DNA of 28,653 nucleotides, taken from assembly GCA_004151065.3 (NCBI GenBank), contig NWUY0300016693.1:22749-51401 (forward strand). Reading direction: 5' to 3'. The position numbers were made by a program, and so were the translations under genes. The stretch comes from Larix sibirica (lineage: Eukaryota; Streptophyta; Pinopsida; Pinales; Pinaceae). This document shows, in pieces, positions 20,654 through 28,653 of this stretch (position 1 is its first letter; each line of letters opens with the position of its first letter). The notes beneath the pieces are model-generated. The model was given only the letters and a program-made list of their open reading frames with translations. It did no database searches and was not told where the DNA came from.

Positions 20654-21249
20654 CCATCACATTTGCCTATGAATATCATGTATATCAACTCGGTGTCTAG
20701 AATGCCCTCAATGAGTTCCTCAAGAGTTTTTCCATGTCAATTGTAGGATTTTTTATAGCAAAGTCACACACCTCCCCCGAAAGTCCTATATATCGAACTC
20801 CCCAAGTGACGTATAGGGTGGACCCTACACCCAATCCACAATAAATTACTGAAGAAAATCCACAACATGCCCTACAAATTCCACACTAAGATACTGTTCC
20901 CCTAAGGCACAAAGATAAAATATTGTTTCCTCCCACATCCCTGAATCTCAAACCTTTCAGACTAGAGAAACAATAGAATCCAATCAAAGCCAATAAAAAT
21001 TACCTACGAATTGGGCTCCTCATAACCAACATTGTCTAGAACAAGAAGTCACTCCCTTGATAGGAGAAAGCATCGATATCTACAAAGTATAGGAAGGCAT
21101 CAATAGCCATAGAGTTCTGCACCACCATTCCAAAATCACTACTCACACTAGACCACCTCCGTCCAACGCTACTCACAAATGCAAAATGGCAATGTAATTG
21201 ATGTAGGCTATCGCCTAAATGAAAAGATTCCTGACAAAACTACCTGGAG
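20654..21249 (-). other. Decayed sequence between the RNase H fragment and the coiled-coil ORF
   Basis: No named domain. One minus frame near 20990-21220 stays open for roughly 70 codons (HLGDSLHQLHCHFAFVSS, MAIDAFLYFVDIDAFSYQG) but is not recognised. The balanced base composition, compared with the very AT-rich DNA on either side, suggests it was once part of an element. Confidence 0.3.
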
Positions 21250-21870
21250 GTACCTCCATGCATTTAGGATTTAATACCATATGTGCGAACCGAATGTGCT
21301 TGAGAAGCTTCATTTACCAAAGAGCCTAAAAACCTCCACATGGTCTGATGGAGTGATGGGTGCATTAAACCTTCATGTTGTCATTTCTAGTAATTAGTGT
21401 ATGACATGACTTGGTTCTTGATGAATGGGAAAATTAAAACTTGCATATAAAACATTAGGGGATCCAACATGACAAAAGTCGGCCTCCATTTTTTTTATAC
21501 ACCCTCGAGGTATGCTCGACACTTCATGTGCTAATTTATTCGCTAAAGCATTAATTTCCAATTGAACATGTTAGAACTGAATATTCAGAATTTGAAGGAG
21601 AAGGACAATAATACGTTTATGAAGTTTTCCTGCAATTTGATCCACAATTTCCTGTATATGCCTAGATTGAGAAATAATTAGAAGAGAATCTCATATCACC
21701 ACTAACAATTGAATTCCGAGAGAGGCAAATTGCTTCAATCCCAAATATAAAGCATAACGCTCCACTTTCTTGTTAATGACATTCCCTACACCGCATACCA
21801 AGATTGATTCTATATTCCCTAAAAAGAATAAAAAAAAAATCTCCGACACACCTCCCTCTCCATTTTTTTA
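21250..21870 (-). pseudogene. Retroelement RNase H (RVT_3-type) fragment
   Basis: A minus-strand frame from about 21870 reads GEGGVSEIF, then NIESILVCGVGNVINKKVER, YALYLGLKQFASLGIQLLVV, a stop, DSLLIISQS, IVDQIAGKLHKRIIVLLLQI, a stop, then HVQLEINALANKLA. This is the pattern of RVT_3 (PF13456) RNase H of plant retroelements: the strand-helix AxxxGLxxxxxLGIxxLxVxGDSxLII, and HVxxxxNxxAxxLA near the end. The Asp of the GDS motif is kept; the final AD is AN. The same frame continues to about 21250 with a few stops (MEADFCHVGSPNVLYASFNF). No RT lies upstream, so it is an isolated 3' piece of a LINE or LTR element, different from the LINE at 815-7481. Confidence 0.75.
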
Positions 21871-22295
21871 ATATCTCAATCAACTTTCACATTCAAATTT
21901 ATTTGTTCAACTATTCAGTTTTTAGAAAAATGCCATGTCTATATAATAGACCTCTTATTGCAAATTTATGATGGTCCCACTGATCTAAAATAAAATAACA
22001 CATATTGCATTTTTAAGATGATCCTACTAAGTGGTCCACTACTATTAAATAACACCTCTAAAAACGAGTTAAAGGACATTCAAATAATATGAGATTGGAT
22101 ACTAATTCTCTACTATTTATAAGGAACATAGGTCTTTACATTAAACCACATGGCTATGTCTGTATATTTTATTTTTATTTTATAAGAGAGTCAAATGCTC
22201 TACTTAAGATGACAACTGGCACCGTCGTAAAATAATTGTTTTTTTTCCTAAAAATGATGGCTATCCTTCTTTCGAGAGATTCTTTGAACTCCCAA
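21871..22295. other. AT-rich intergenic DNA, no gene recognised
   Basis: No frame or motif seen on either strand. It directly abuts the 5' break of the RNase H fragment. Confidence 0.5.
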
Positions 22296-22421
22296 GAACT
22301 CCCAGCCAGAACTTTAGGATCTGGATGCTCATTATTTATTGCTCTACTTAGGCTATAATGAACTGCCAGCCGTAACTTTAGGATCTAGCTGCTCATTATT
22401 TATTGGTCTACCTAGACTATG
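22296..22421 (+). repeat. Two-copy imperfect tandem duplication, 64-bp unit
   Basis: Unit 1 (22296-22359) and unit 2 (22360-22421) share GAACTCCCAGCC/GAACTGCCAGCC, AACTTTAGGATCT, GCTCATTATTTATTG and TCTACTTAGGCTAT/TCTACCTAGACTAT. A handful of substitutions separate them, so the duplication is not recent. Confidence 0.88.
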
Positions 22422-22544
22422 CTAAAAACTTAGGCTATGATGAGATACATAAAAAAAATTCAAACAACAATCCATATGTAATCAGTGATGAAATTGAATT
22501 TAATGATGAACCCAATGCAATAGATTATTGTATGTTGCAATATC

Positions 22545-22688
22545 TTTTAGATTTTTAAGTAAACTTTATTATTGAAATTATTAATATTAATTACATATAA
22601 AGGGTTTGTCTAACGGTTTTAGATTTTTTAAGAAACATTTTATTAAAATTATTTATATTAATTACATATAAAGGGTTTGGTTAATTAA
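22545..22688 (+). repeat. Two-copy imperfect tandem duplication, 72-bp unit
   Basis: Both units start TTTTAGATTTTT and share ATATTAATTACATATAAAG followed by GGTTTG. The second unit begins at 22617. Divergence is concentrated in the AT-rich middle. Confidence 0.85.
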
Positions 22689-23089
22689 ATGGTAGTGTGG
22701 TGGCAAATTAATGGAAATTAACTTTTACTAATTTTAATTTAAGTTTTAATAAAAGGTGTTTATAAATTTTATTTAAAATTTTAGGAATTATTTTTTCTTT
22801 TCTAAATTTTAATCTTAATAGAAATTGAAATGTTCTATATTAAACTAAAAATAAATCTATGTAATTGTTGTTAAAAAAAAGTGAAGACAAATGACTATCT
22901 TAAAAATTGTTGTTTTTCATCATCTTTTATTCTTTAAAGTCCCAACTAGAAATTCAATATAACATCCGCGTTTTTGGTTTCCTTTATTCTTTGAAATCAT
23001 ATTTGTTTTATGGTTTAAAATCATATATATTTTTAGATTGTCAAAGAAAAAGCTATACATTCTCTCACAAATATCAAGTTCCAGGGCGT
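22689..23089. other. AT-rich intergenic DNA, no gene recognised
   Basis: No motif. The plus ORF at 22907-23113 is a low-complexity Phe/Leu/Tyr/Ser reading that runs into the 66-bp duplication and is not credible. Confidence 0.5.
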
Positions 23090-23220
23090 TTATTTGGTTT
23101 ACTTGTGATGTAATGGTAAATGAATGAAATTTTTTTTCGAGTCTAAGTTCAATTGTTATTTGGTTTACTTGTGATGTAATGGTAAATGAATGAAATTTTT
23201 TTTCGAGTCTAAGTTCAATT
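23090..23220 (+). repeat. Exact two-copy tandem duplication, 66-bp unit, with tRNA-like boxes
   Basis: Unit 1 is 23090-23155 and unit 2 starts at 23156. Sixty-five consecutive positions match without mismatch, so it is recent or homogenised. Each unit contains TGATGTAATGG, one mismatch from the polymerase III A-box pattern TRGYNNANNNG, and about 40 bases later AGTTCAATTG, which is close to the B-box core GTTCRANNC. The spacing fits a tRNA-like head of a SINE. There is no convincing cloverleaf and the anticodon region is a T run. Confidence 0.85.
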
Positions 23221-24754
23221 TTTAATGCATGGTGTTTATATTGTTTATCTAAAGTTTATAAGTTTTAAGTTACAAGTTTTGAGAGTTAAATTTTTTTTCC
23301 AAACTTTAATTTTAGTAACGGAATTTAAAATGATCAATATGAACTTAATGTATTTTCTCTTATATAGATAAGGTTTTGTGTACAAATCTGCCTCCTTCAG
23401 ATTAAAGTGTGGATTTATATTAAATTATGTGAAATTATTACAATCTAATAGATGATATATAATGTGTAAATAAATCTTCATTTATTACCAGAAAACAAAA
23501 AGTATAATAATTTGAAAAAGAAATCCAACAAAATAAGGAACAACAAAGAATATGATGAAGAAAGTCATATAGAAGGAAATAGATATCTAATGCAACAAAA
23601 TGACAAACAACAAAAAGACTTGTAAAGAATAAAGTTACATACACCCTGAGATGAATCTTGTTGCATTAAAAAAAAAATAACATTTAAGGTTGTAAAAACA
23701 TGTGTGATAGGTGTGATGTTAATGATATCTTTGGATTTATGATGTTTTTCAAACTTACCATTTGAACATAGTTTTTAGTCGTAAGGTTTCTTCTTCCTTA
23801 AAATGTGAAAACACTAAAATTCAGCATAGATCTATGTTAAATCCGGATCTCCTAAGCATTGAGAGGGATCCAATTTCTTAAGGTGTAATATTTTTATCTT
23901 AAATTTTTTATGCATCAAGAAAAAATCTACTCCTCAAGAAATTTGAATCCTCTCTGTGCTTAATAGATTTGGGTTTAAGATGGATCTATGTTGGTTTTAA
24001 TTTTTTTTATCATAAGTCGACATGGATTTTTTAATTACTTTTTATTTTTGATAAGTTATGAGCAAACATAAGAACATTACGTTAAGTAACGTGACTAACG
24101 TGACAAACTTGATAAATGTGACAACATCTTCTCTATACGAAACTGTAAACACCTGCTACTCTCGATACAATAAAAAAAAACTTTATAAATATAAATAATT
24201 TTAAGTTAAAATAAATCTATACTAATTTAGTTTTTAAACCTTGATCTAAACATCAAAGACAAATTTTATTCTTTCTATATTAATTTATTAATTTTAATAT
24301 TTTTGATACATTAAATTTTATGACAAGCTTTCCTTCGAAGAGACCCATCGAATGTTCCATTCCATATAGTATTTTCAAGGAGAATCCAAAGCCTTGTAAA
24401 AAGGACTGCATGAACGTTAGCTTTTCCGTTTAAGACTTAAAATGTTGTTTTGATTGATTGTCTTTTTTGCGAGAACCATTTCTTTAATGACCTTCAATTG
24501 AAAAAAAATAGAGATCAACCTTATTATACTACTAATCCAAGTAGAGTTAGGCGAGTTCATACTTAATAAGTCTAATGTAATCAAATGTGGGTTATGCCAG
24601 AGTTATATGCATTTTTTAAATGGAGTTTGACTCATTTGAATGGCATAATATTATTATTAAAAAAAATCATTACTGATTTTGATAGAACCAATAGTACTGA
24701 ACTTCTAAACATATACATTGTTTTATTTTTTTTAATTTATACTTTCAAGAACAC
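23221..24754. other. AT-rich intergenic DNA, no gene recognised
   Basis: No coding motif. Near 24079-24115 there is a small cluster of GTAACGTGAC, CTAACGTGAC and AATGTGAC words, with the near-palindrome ACGTTAAGTAACGT. Short ORFs at 23438-23644 (minus) and 24585-24770 (plus) are composition-driven. Confidence 0.5.
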
Positions 24755-24852
24755 CATCCAAAAAAGTTAAATACTTCATCATAGTTTAAACACATAATAC
24801 TCGCATCCAAAAAAGTTAAATACTTCATCATAGTTTAAACATATAATACTCG
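24755..24852 (+). repeat. Two-copy tandem duplication, 49-bp unit
   Basis: Units 24755-24803 and 24804-24852 both begin CATCCAAAAAAGTTAAATAC and end AATACTCG. They differ at one position (ACACATAAT versus ACATATAAT). This looks like a recent replication-slippage or end-joining event. Confidence 0.95.
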
Positions 24853-26929
24853 CAGTACAAAGTTGGTTCTAAGAAAGTTGGATTCAATTAAGTAAAATTA
24901 TTAAAATAATGCAACAAAGGAAGCCATGAGGTTGGATATTACTCATGTGCCACGTGTAAGAGTTGTAAAGTACATAAAAGATGGGAAATAATTTAATATA
25001 AGTGTATTATAAATTATTAATAGTTTAAAACTTTAGATGACTTGGATCCCTCTAATGTAACATATTGAAGGATTATCCAAAGAAAATTTTGGAATTTTGT
25101 GCTTAAAATACATATGCATGTACCTTCCATGGGATATTATACCACCACCTTGAACAATATAATAACAAATGCATCTTCGTAAATTATATATATAATATAA
25201 AAAATTAAAGAAGATTATGTAAAAGAAAGATTTACAAAATGAGATGAATATTTAACTCAATAAAATGAGGAAAAGAGAATGAATTTTATTTCACACTTTT
25301 AATATTTAAGTGTTATAAAATAGTGCAGAGTGTGATGGGTATGAGGACAAAGTATCTTGGAATTTTCTATGCTTTATGAACTTAGCTTTTGAGTTTAGAT
25401 GTTGATCATGGGCTTTGAAGTCTCTTTTTGCATAGGATGTGAAGAAGATGAAAGTAGGATGTTATAAACTTAGTGTAGTTTAATATGGACTTGTTTTAGG
25501 GAAGTTGATGTAGGGTGAAGATCATCTTTAACAAAAGGATACAATTTTTTTTTTTTTTCAAAATTGTGTTAATTTGTGATTTTCTTTTGTTCTTAAAAAA
25601 TTTGTCAATTGGTTTAAAATTTGTGTTTTATAAAAATATGATTAAATGATTATTTTTCCACAAAGTTTTAATAGTATATAATATGCTTTTTTATATTATA
25701 ATTTTCGAATCCAAATTGTCATCTAAAATGTTATATATATGTATAATATTTAAATTCTTAAAAAACTTGGAATCTTTGGACTTTATAACCCATCAAACTT
25801 TGGAGGAGTTGTGTGAGTTATTGAAAGATAAAAGAACTATGTGGCAAATTAATTGCTTAATTTGTTGTTCATTAAATTATCGATCAAGAATCGCAAACTG
25901 ATGAGGTATCAGGCAAAGTATATGTAGAACCAAGGTTGATTAATACTAAGGTAAACTAAACTAATCACACCCAAACAATTTACTGAGTAAACACTTCCAC
26001 AAATCGAGTTAAATACTTGAACTTATCTCTTGCATGCAAAACATTCACAATTTCTTTATAAACGTTAAAGAGTTCAGTGGGGATTGACATCATAAAGAGA
26101 TTCAATTGACTTAACAATACTTGTAGTTTACTTAGAGATAATAAGTAAAATCTCTTCAATCAAGTCACATAAGACCAAAAGAAAAATATCAGGATACCTT
26201 GGAGTTGTTCGCCCGAACCCTGTGGCTTCTCAGCCACTTCTTGGATTCACAGAGTTAACTATCCAAGAGTTTTGATCACACTAGGGACCCCTTTCAATCC
26301 AAAGCATCACACTTGAATTAAATGAAATAATTAAAATGCTTAACTGAATGTTCAAATAAATAATCAAGTAGCTAATTAATAATCCGGAAATGCAAATGAC
26401 ACTTACTGGAATGAAATATCTACAAACTTACAAATGCAAGCAAATACAAAATATGATGACTAGTCTCTAGAAGTGCATCCAAGTTCAAGGGGCTCTCCTG
26501 GTTGGGTGCACTATAGGAAAAATAACTCAAAGTTTGATTAACAACAAAGTAGTTTCATTAATGGATAAAAAGTGTATAGAGAAACACTTGCAAGAGTGAG
26601 TACTTTCTTATTGATCACTGTCCTCTCAATCACTCTCCAACTAAGCTAACATTCTCTTCAGAACATTTTACATTATATAGAAATTCTCGTACATTTCATT
26701 ACAACAATAGATCCAAATGATATGGATCTCAAACCATTTAAAATAGATAACCTTGAATTATGAATACATATATAGAAATATCAAGGACATCATGAGACAA
26801 CATTAACAATTTCATGATTTGAAAACATGAAATCGTGGTCAAAAACCTAGATCGAATTATAGCACCAACAAGTGTCAACCATGGATTTAGCCAAAGAGAA
26901 GTGTTGAATATCTTGATCTAGAATGTGGC

Positions 26930-26932
<3 letters not shown>
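24853..26932. other. AT-rich intergenic DNA, no gene recognised
   Basis: No domain seen on either strand. A T run lies at about 25548-25558. The plus ORF at 25683-25901 (72 codons) has a plausible-looking C-terminal half but no recognised motif. The 26.2-26.7 kb part is less AT-rich and could be old repeat sequence. Confidence 0.5.

Positions 26933-26963
<31 letters not shown>
26933..26963 (+). repeat. (AG)15 microsatellite
   Basis: Fifteen uninterrupted AG units followed by A. Purity and length predict allele-length variation between individuals. Confidence 0.97.
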
Positions 26964-26965
<2 letters not shown>

Positions 26966-27142
26966 GTATGTACAAGATTTAGAATTGATTCCATGTCTTC
27001 ATTTGGAGTCAAATCATCCAGATTTAACCTTACCAATTAATGACTTACACTTGCAATTCTAGTAGCTGAAGCATGTGATAGTAGTGTTAAGGAATTACTG
27101 GAATTCATGTACTGTGCTTCTCGAGATATAACTTCTTTGCAG

Positions 27143-27330
27143 TTCTGGTAATCCAAAACACACTTTGGCATTGTTTCCTGCAATTCTGGTAGCATATGAT
27201 CCACTTGACAATTCTGGTAGTGAATAGGTTTCTATAGTTCCAATAGCATATAGTCTTCGGTGTTTCGATAGCATATGGTCTTCTTCATGATTCTGGTAAT
27301 ATGAGAGTACTTGTAGTTTCAAGAACATAG
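27143..27330 (+). repeat. Degenerate tandem array, period about 27 bp
   Basis: The core TTCTGGTA or a variant occurs at 27143, 27184, 27212, 27238 (TTCCAATA), 27264 (TTCGATA), 27291 and 27318 (TTCAAGAA). From 27184 on, spacings are 28, 26, 26, 27 and 27. Several cores are followed by GCATAT and a TC-rich step such as GGTCTTC. The units are heavily mutated. Because 27 is a multiple of three, a minus-strand frame (27328-27095, 77 codons) stays open across it, but that frame is probably a by-product. Confidence 0.6.
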
Positions 27331-28245
27331 AGAATGTTGCAAGACCCTAAGATAGTTATATAGACAATATTTAGCTTGAAATGAGGACCAAAACATAGAA
27401 AATCATGCATAGTTGGGAATGTTTACCCCATGTGATATAATAGTTCTTTGATCATACAAATATAAGGAAAACATGGAAAAAGAAGGAAACTGGTGGAAAA
27501 AGTAGATGGTATTTGATAGAAAAGGATCGCCTAATTGAGTACAAAATTGGTCAAAATTGAGGCCCAGCATCTCCCACGCACCCAAGTTTTTGCATGTCCT
27601 CATGCAAACATACTTTTCCAAAACTACTCCAAGTCCCTTTTCTTCCCTATTTACACTCATTCTGCTACTTGGGGTAGGAGGTTTAGGCTAGTGGAGACGG
27701 CTTATTGTTCTCTATGTTTATGTTGTAATAGTTTAATATTCGACAACATATTGTACCTTCGCAGTGCTTCCCTTTGATGATACCATTTTTTATCCTTTTT
27801 TGAATAAAATTATACATTCAGTGGTAGTCTTCCTTTCTGTTAGTACTGATATTTTTCTCTATGAAAAGATACCTCCTCAAGGCTACTCAGCATGGTATGC
27901 ATAGTTTGTTTCAACCCTTAGGATCTAAAGAATCAAAAGAAAATGGAGTGAAGTATTAAAGGTGACCAATGGCTAGTGACCTGGGGCCTAGAGGAGAGCA
28001 CTTAAGCACTAAATTTGTTGAGTCATTAGATCAAGGGAGATATGATGGCCCAAGGATCGGACGTGCCCATAAAGTGCAAGATGGTTAAGGTGGGAAGGTG
28101 TACGTGAAATTTTGGAAAGGCGCGGTGTATATCAATGGAGGAGATCTAAAAAATGTCAATAATCTATGCCCTCCTAAAAAAGGACATGAGCACGCATTGT
28201 CCTCAAAACCACTAAGGACAGATGCTCATCGCTGACTGACCGTAC
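27331..28245. other. Mixed intergenic DNA, no gene recognised; possible LINE-like 3' end near 27.8 kb
   Basis: Overlapping opposite-strand ORFs at 27403-27660 (minus) and 27535-27777 (plus) show no domain. At about 27690-27815 the plus strand has a T-rich run ending in TTTTTTGAATAAAATTATAC, which looks like the polyadenylation end of a plant LINE or transcript, but no coding motif precedes it. From about 27950 base composition becomes visibly less AT-rich. Confidence 0.35.
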
Positions 28246-28653
28246 CTCCTTGAGCGCAGATTTATTTTACCACTCATTAGTGATGCATTAACACCTAAAA
28301 TAGAAGTGGTATCCACCCATGACCTCAATCAAAAATTTTGAGTGCTCAACATCCTAATAGTTCATCCCTTTCTCAACCTGCCATCTTTCATGTGGGTCCC
28401 AACATCTCCTGTTGATACCTCAACCTCGAAATCCAACGTGGAAAGGTTGTCTCCCAAATGGATAAAATAATATTTTCCTTATTTTAAAATATCATTTCCT
28501 CGTCAAAGCTCGAATGTGCCCTCGACAGACCCAGTGTACTAGGACAACCATCTGCACGAAGCCGAAGAGCCCACGTCAGTGTCTAAATGTTCCAACTCAG
28601 CCGACATTTTTCATTCTAGTATTTCCTTGTTAAGCCCTAAATATGGGCACATT
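28246..28653 (+). pseudogene. Unidentified decayed coding-like frame running off the window
   Basis: One plus-strand frame from about 28246 to the window end, about 135 codons, contains only three stops (one TGA, one TAA, one TAG). Fragments are FILPLISDALTPKIEVVSTH, LPSFMWVPTSPVDTSTSKSN, PRQSSNVPSTDPVY, HLHEAEEPTSVSKCSNSADI and SLLSPKYGHI. It is rich in Ser, Pro and Thr. I recognise no domain. It may be a hydrophilic linker of a retroelement protein, for example the N-terminal part of a LINE ORF1, but that is a guess. Confidence 0.3.

Noticed and set aside
24079-24115. Small ACGTGAC repeat cluster with a near-palindrome, possible regulatory element
   Set aside because: ACGTG-type cores are short and common, no gene lies downstream, and the repeats are irregular.
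22296-24852. Repeat units as a CRISPR-like array
   Set aside because: The units are four unrelated two-copy tandem duplications without regular spacers, in a plant-like genome.
27403-27777. Opposite-strand overlapping ORFs, possibly a short gene pair
   Set aside because: Neither has a domain or coding-like neighbours, and they share the same bases, so at most one could be real.

Overview
The window looks like gene-poor, AT-rich intergenic DNA from a large plant nuclear genome. The LINE wording (DUF4283 ORF1 with a zinc knuckle, reverse transcriptase, zf-RVT, RNase H) is plant-specific, and its particular phrasing suggests a gymnosperm, possibly a conifer; that last step is inference from memory of the family. 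There is no bacterial-style gene organisation, no rRNA or tRNA gene, and no intact protein-coding gene I can defend. Two assembly gaps are present: 2 Ns at 10989-10990 and 719 Ns at 11686-12404.

Left third (1-11.6 kb): a nested stack of retrotransposons. An old L1-type LINE (815-7481, + strand) is bounded by a perfect 15-bp target-site duplication (800-814 and 7482-7496). Its ORF1 and ORF2 are riddled with stops and frameshifts but remain readable in domain order: ORF1 leader, DUF4283, damaged zinc knuckle, pre-RT linker, RT with an intact FVDD box, zf-RVT, RNase H, and an unidentified C-terminal extension. The endonuclease domain expected between ORF1 and RT is missing. A 1.1-kb solo LTR (5360-6469) sits inside the RNase H domain with a 5-bp duplication. 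The LINE itself lies in the apparent internal region of a related LTR element whose LTR is at 8841-9959, with a primer-binding-site-like motif at 8817-8834, read on the minus strand. A third, truncated LTR of the family is at about 11021-11611, just before the large gap.

Middle (12.4-18.2 kb): AT-rich sequence with short spurious ORFs, a GT/GC alternating tract at the gap edge, a pyrimidine tract, and one tRNA-derived-SINE-like patch near 17.44 kb.

Minus-strand block (18.37-21.87 kb): three decayed coding stretches. They are a retroelement RNase H fragment (about 21870-21250), a complete 129-residue coiled-coil ORF that may be a gag N-terminus (20653-20264), and a 240-codon frame with five in-frame stops and no frameshift that I cannot identify (19324-18605), followed by an 81-codon open stretch in another frame.

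Right third (22-28.65 kb): non-coding AT-rich DNA with four two-copy tandem duplications of 64, 72, 66 and 49 bp inside 2.6 kb, an (AG)15 microsatellite, a degenerate array of period about 27 bp, and a less AT-rich end that holds a decayed coding-like frame. Nothing here works as a pathway; the history is one of retrotransposition, mutational decay and local duplication.
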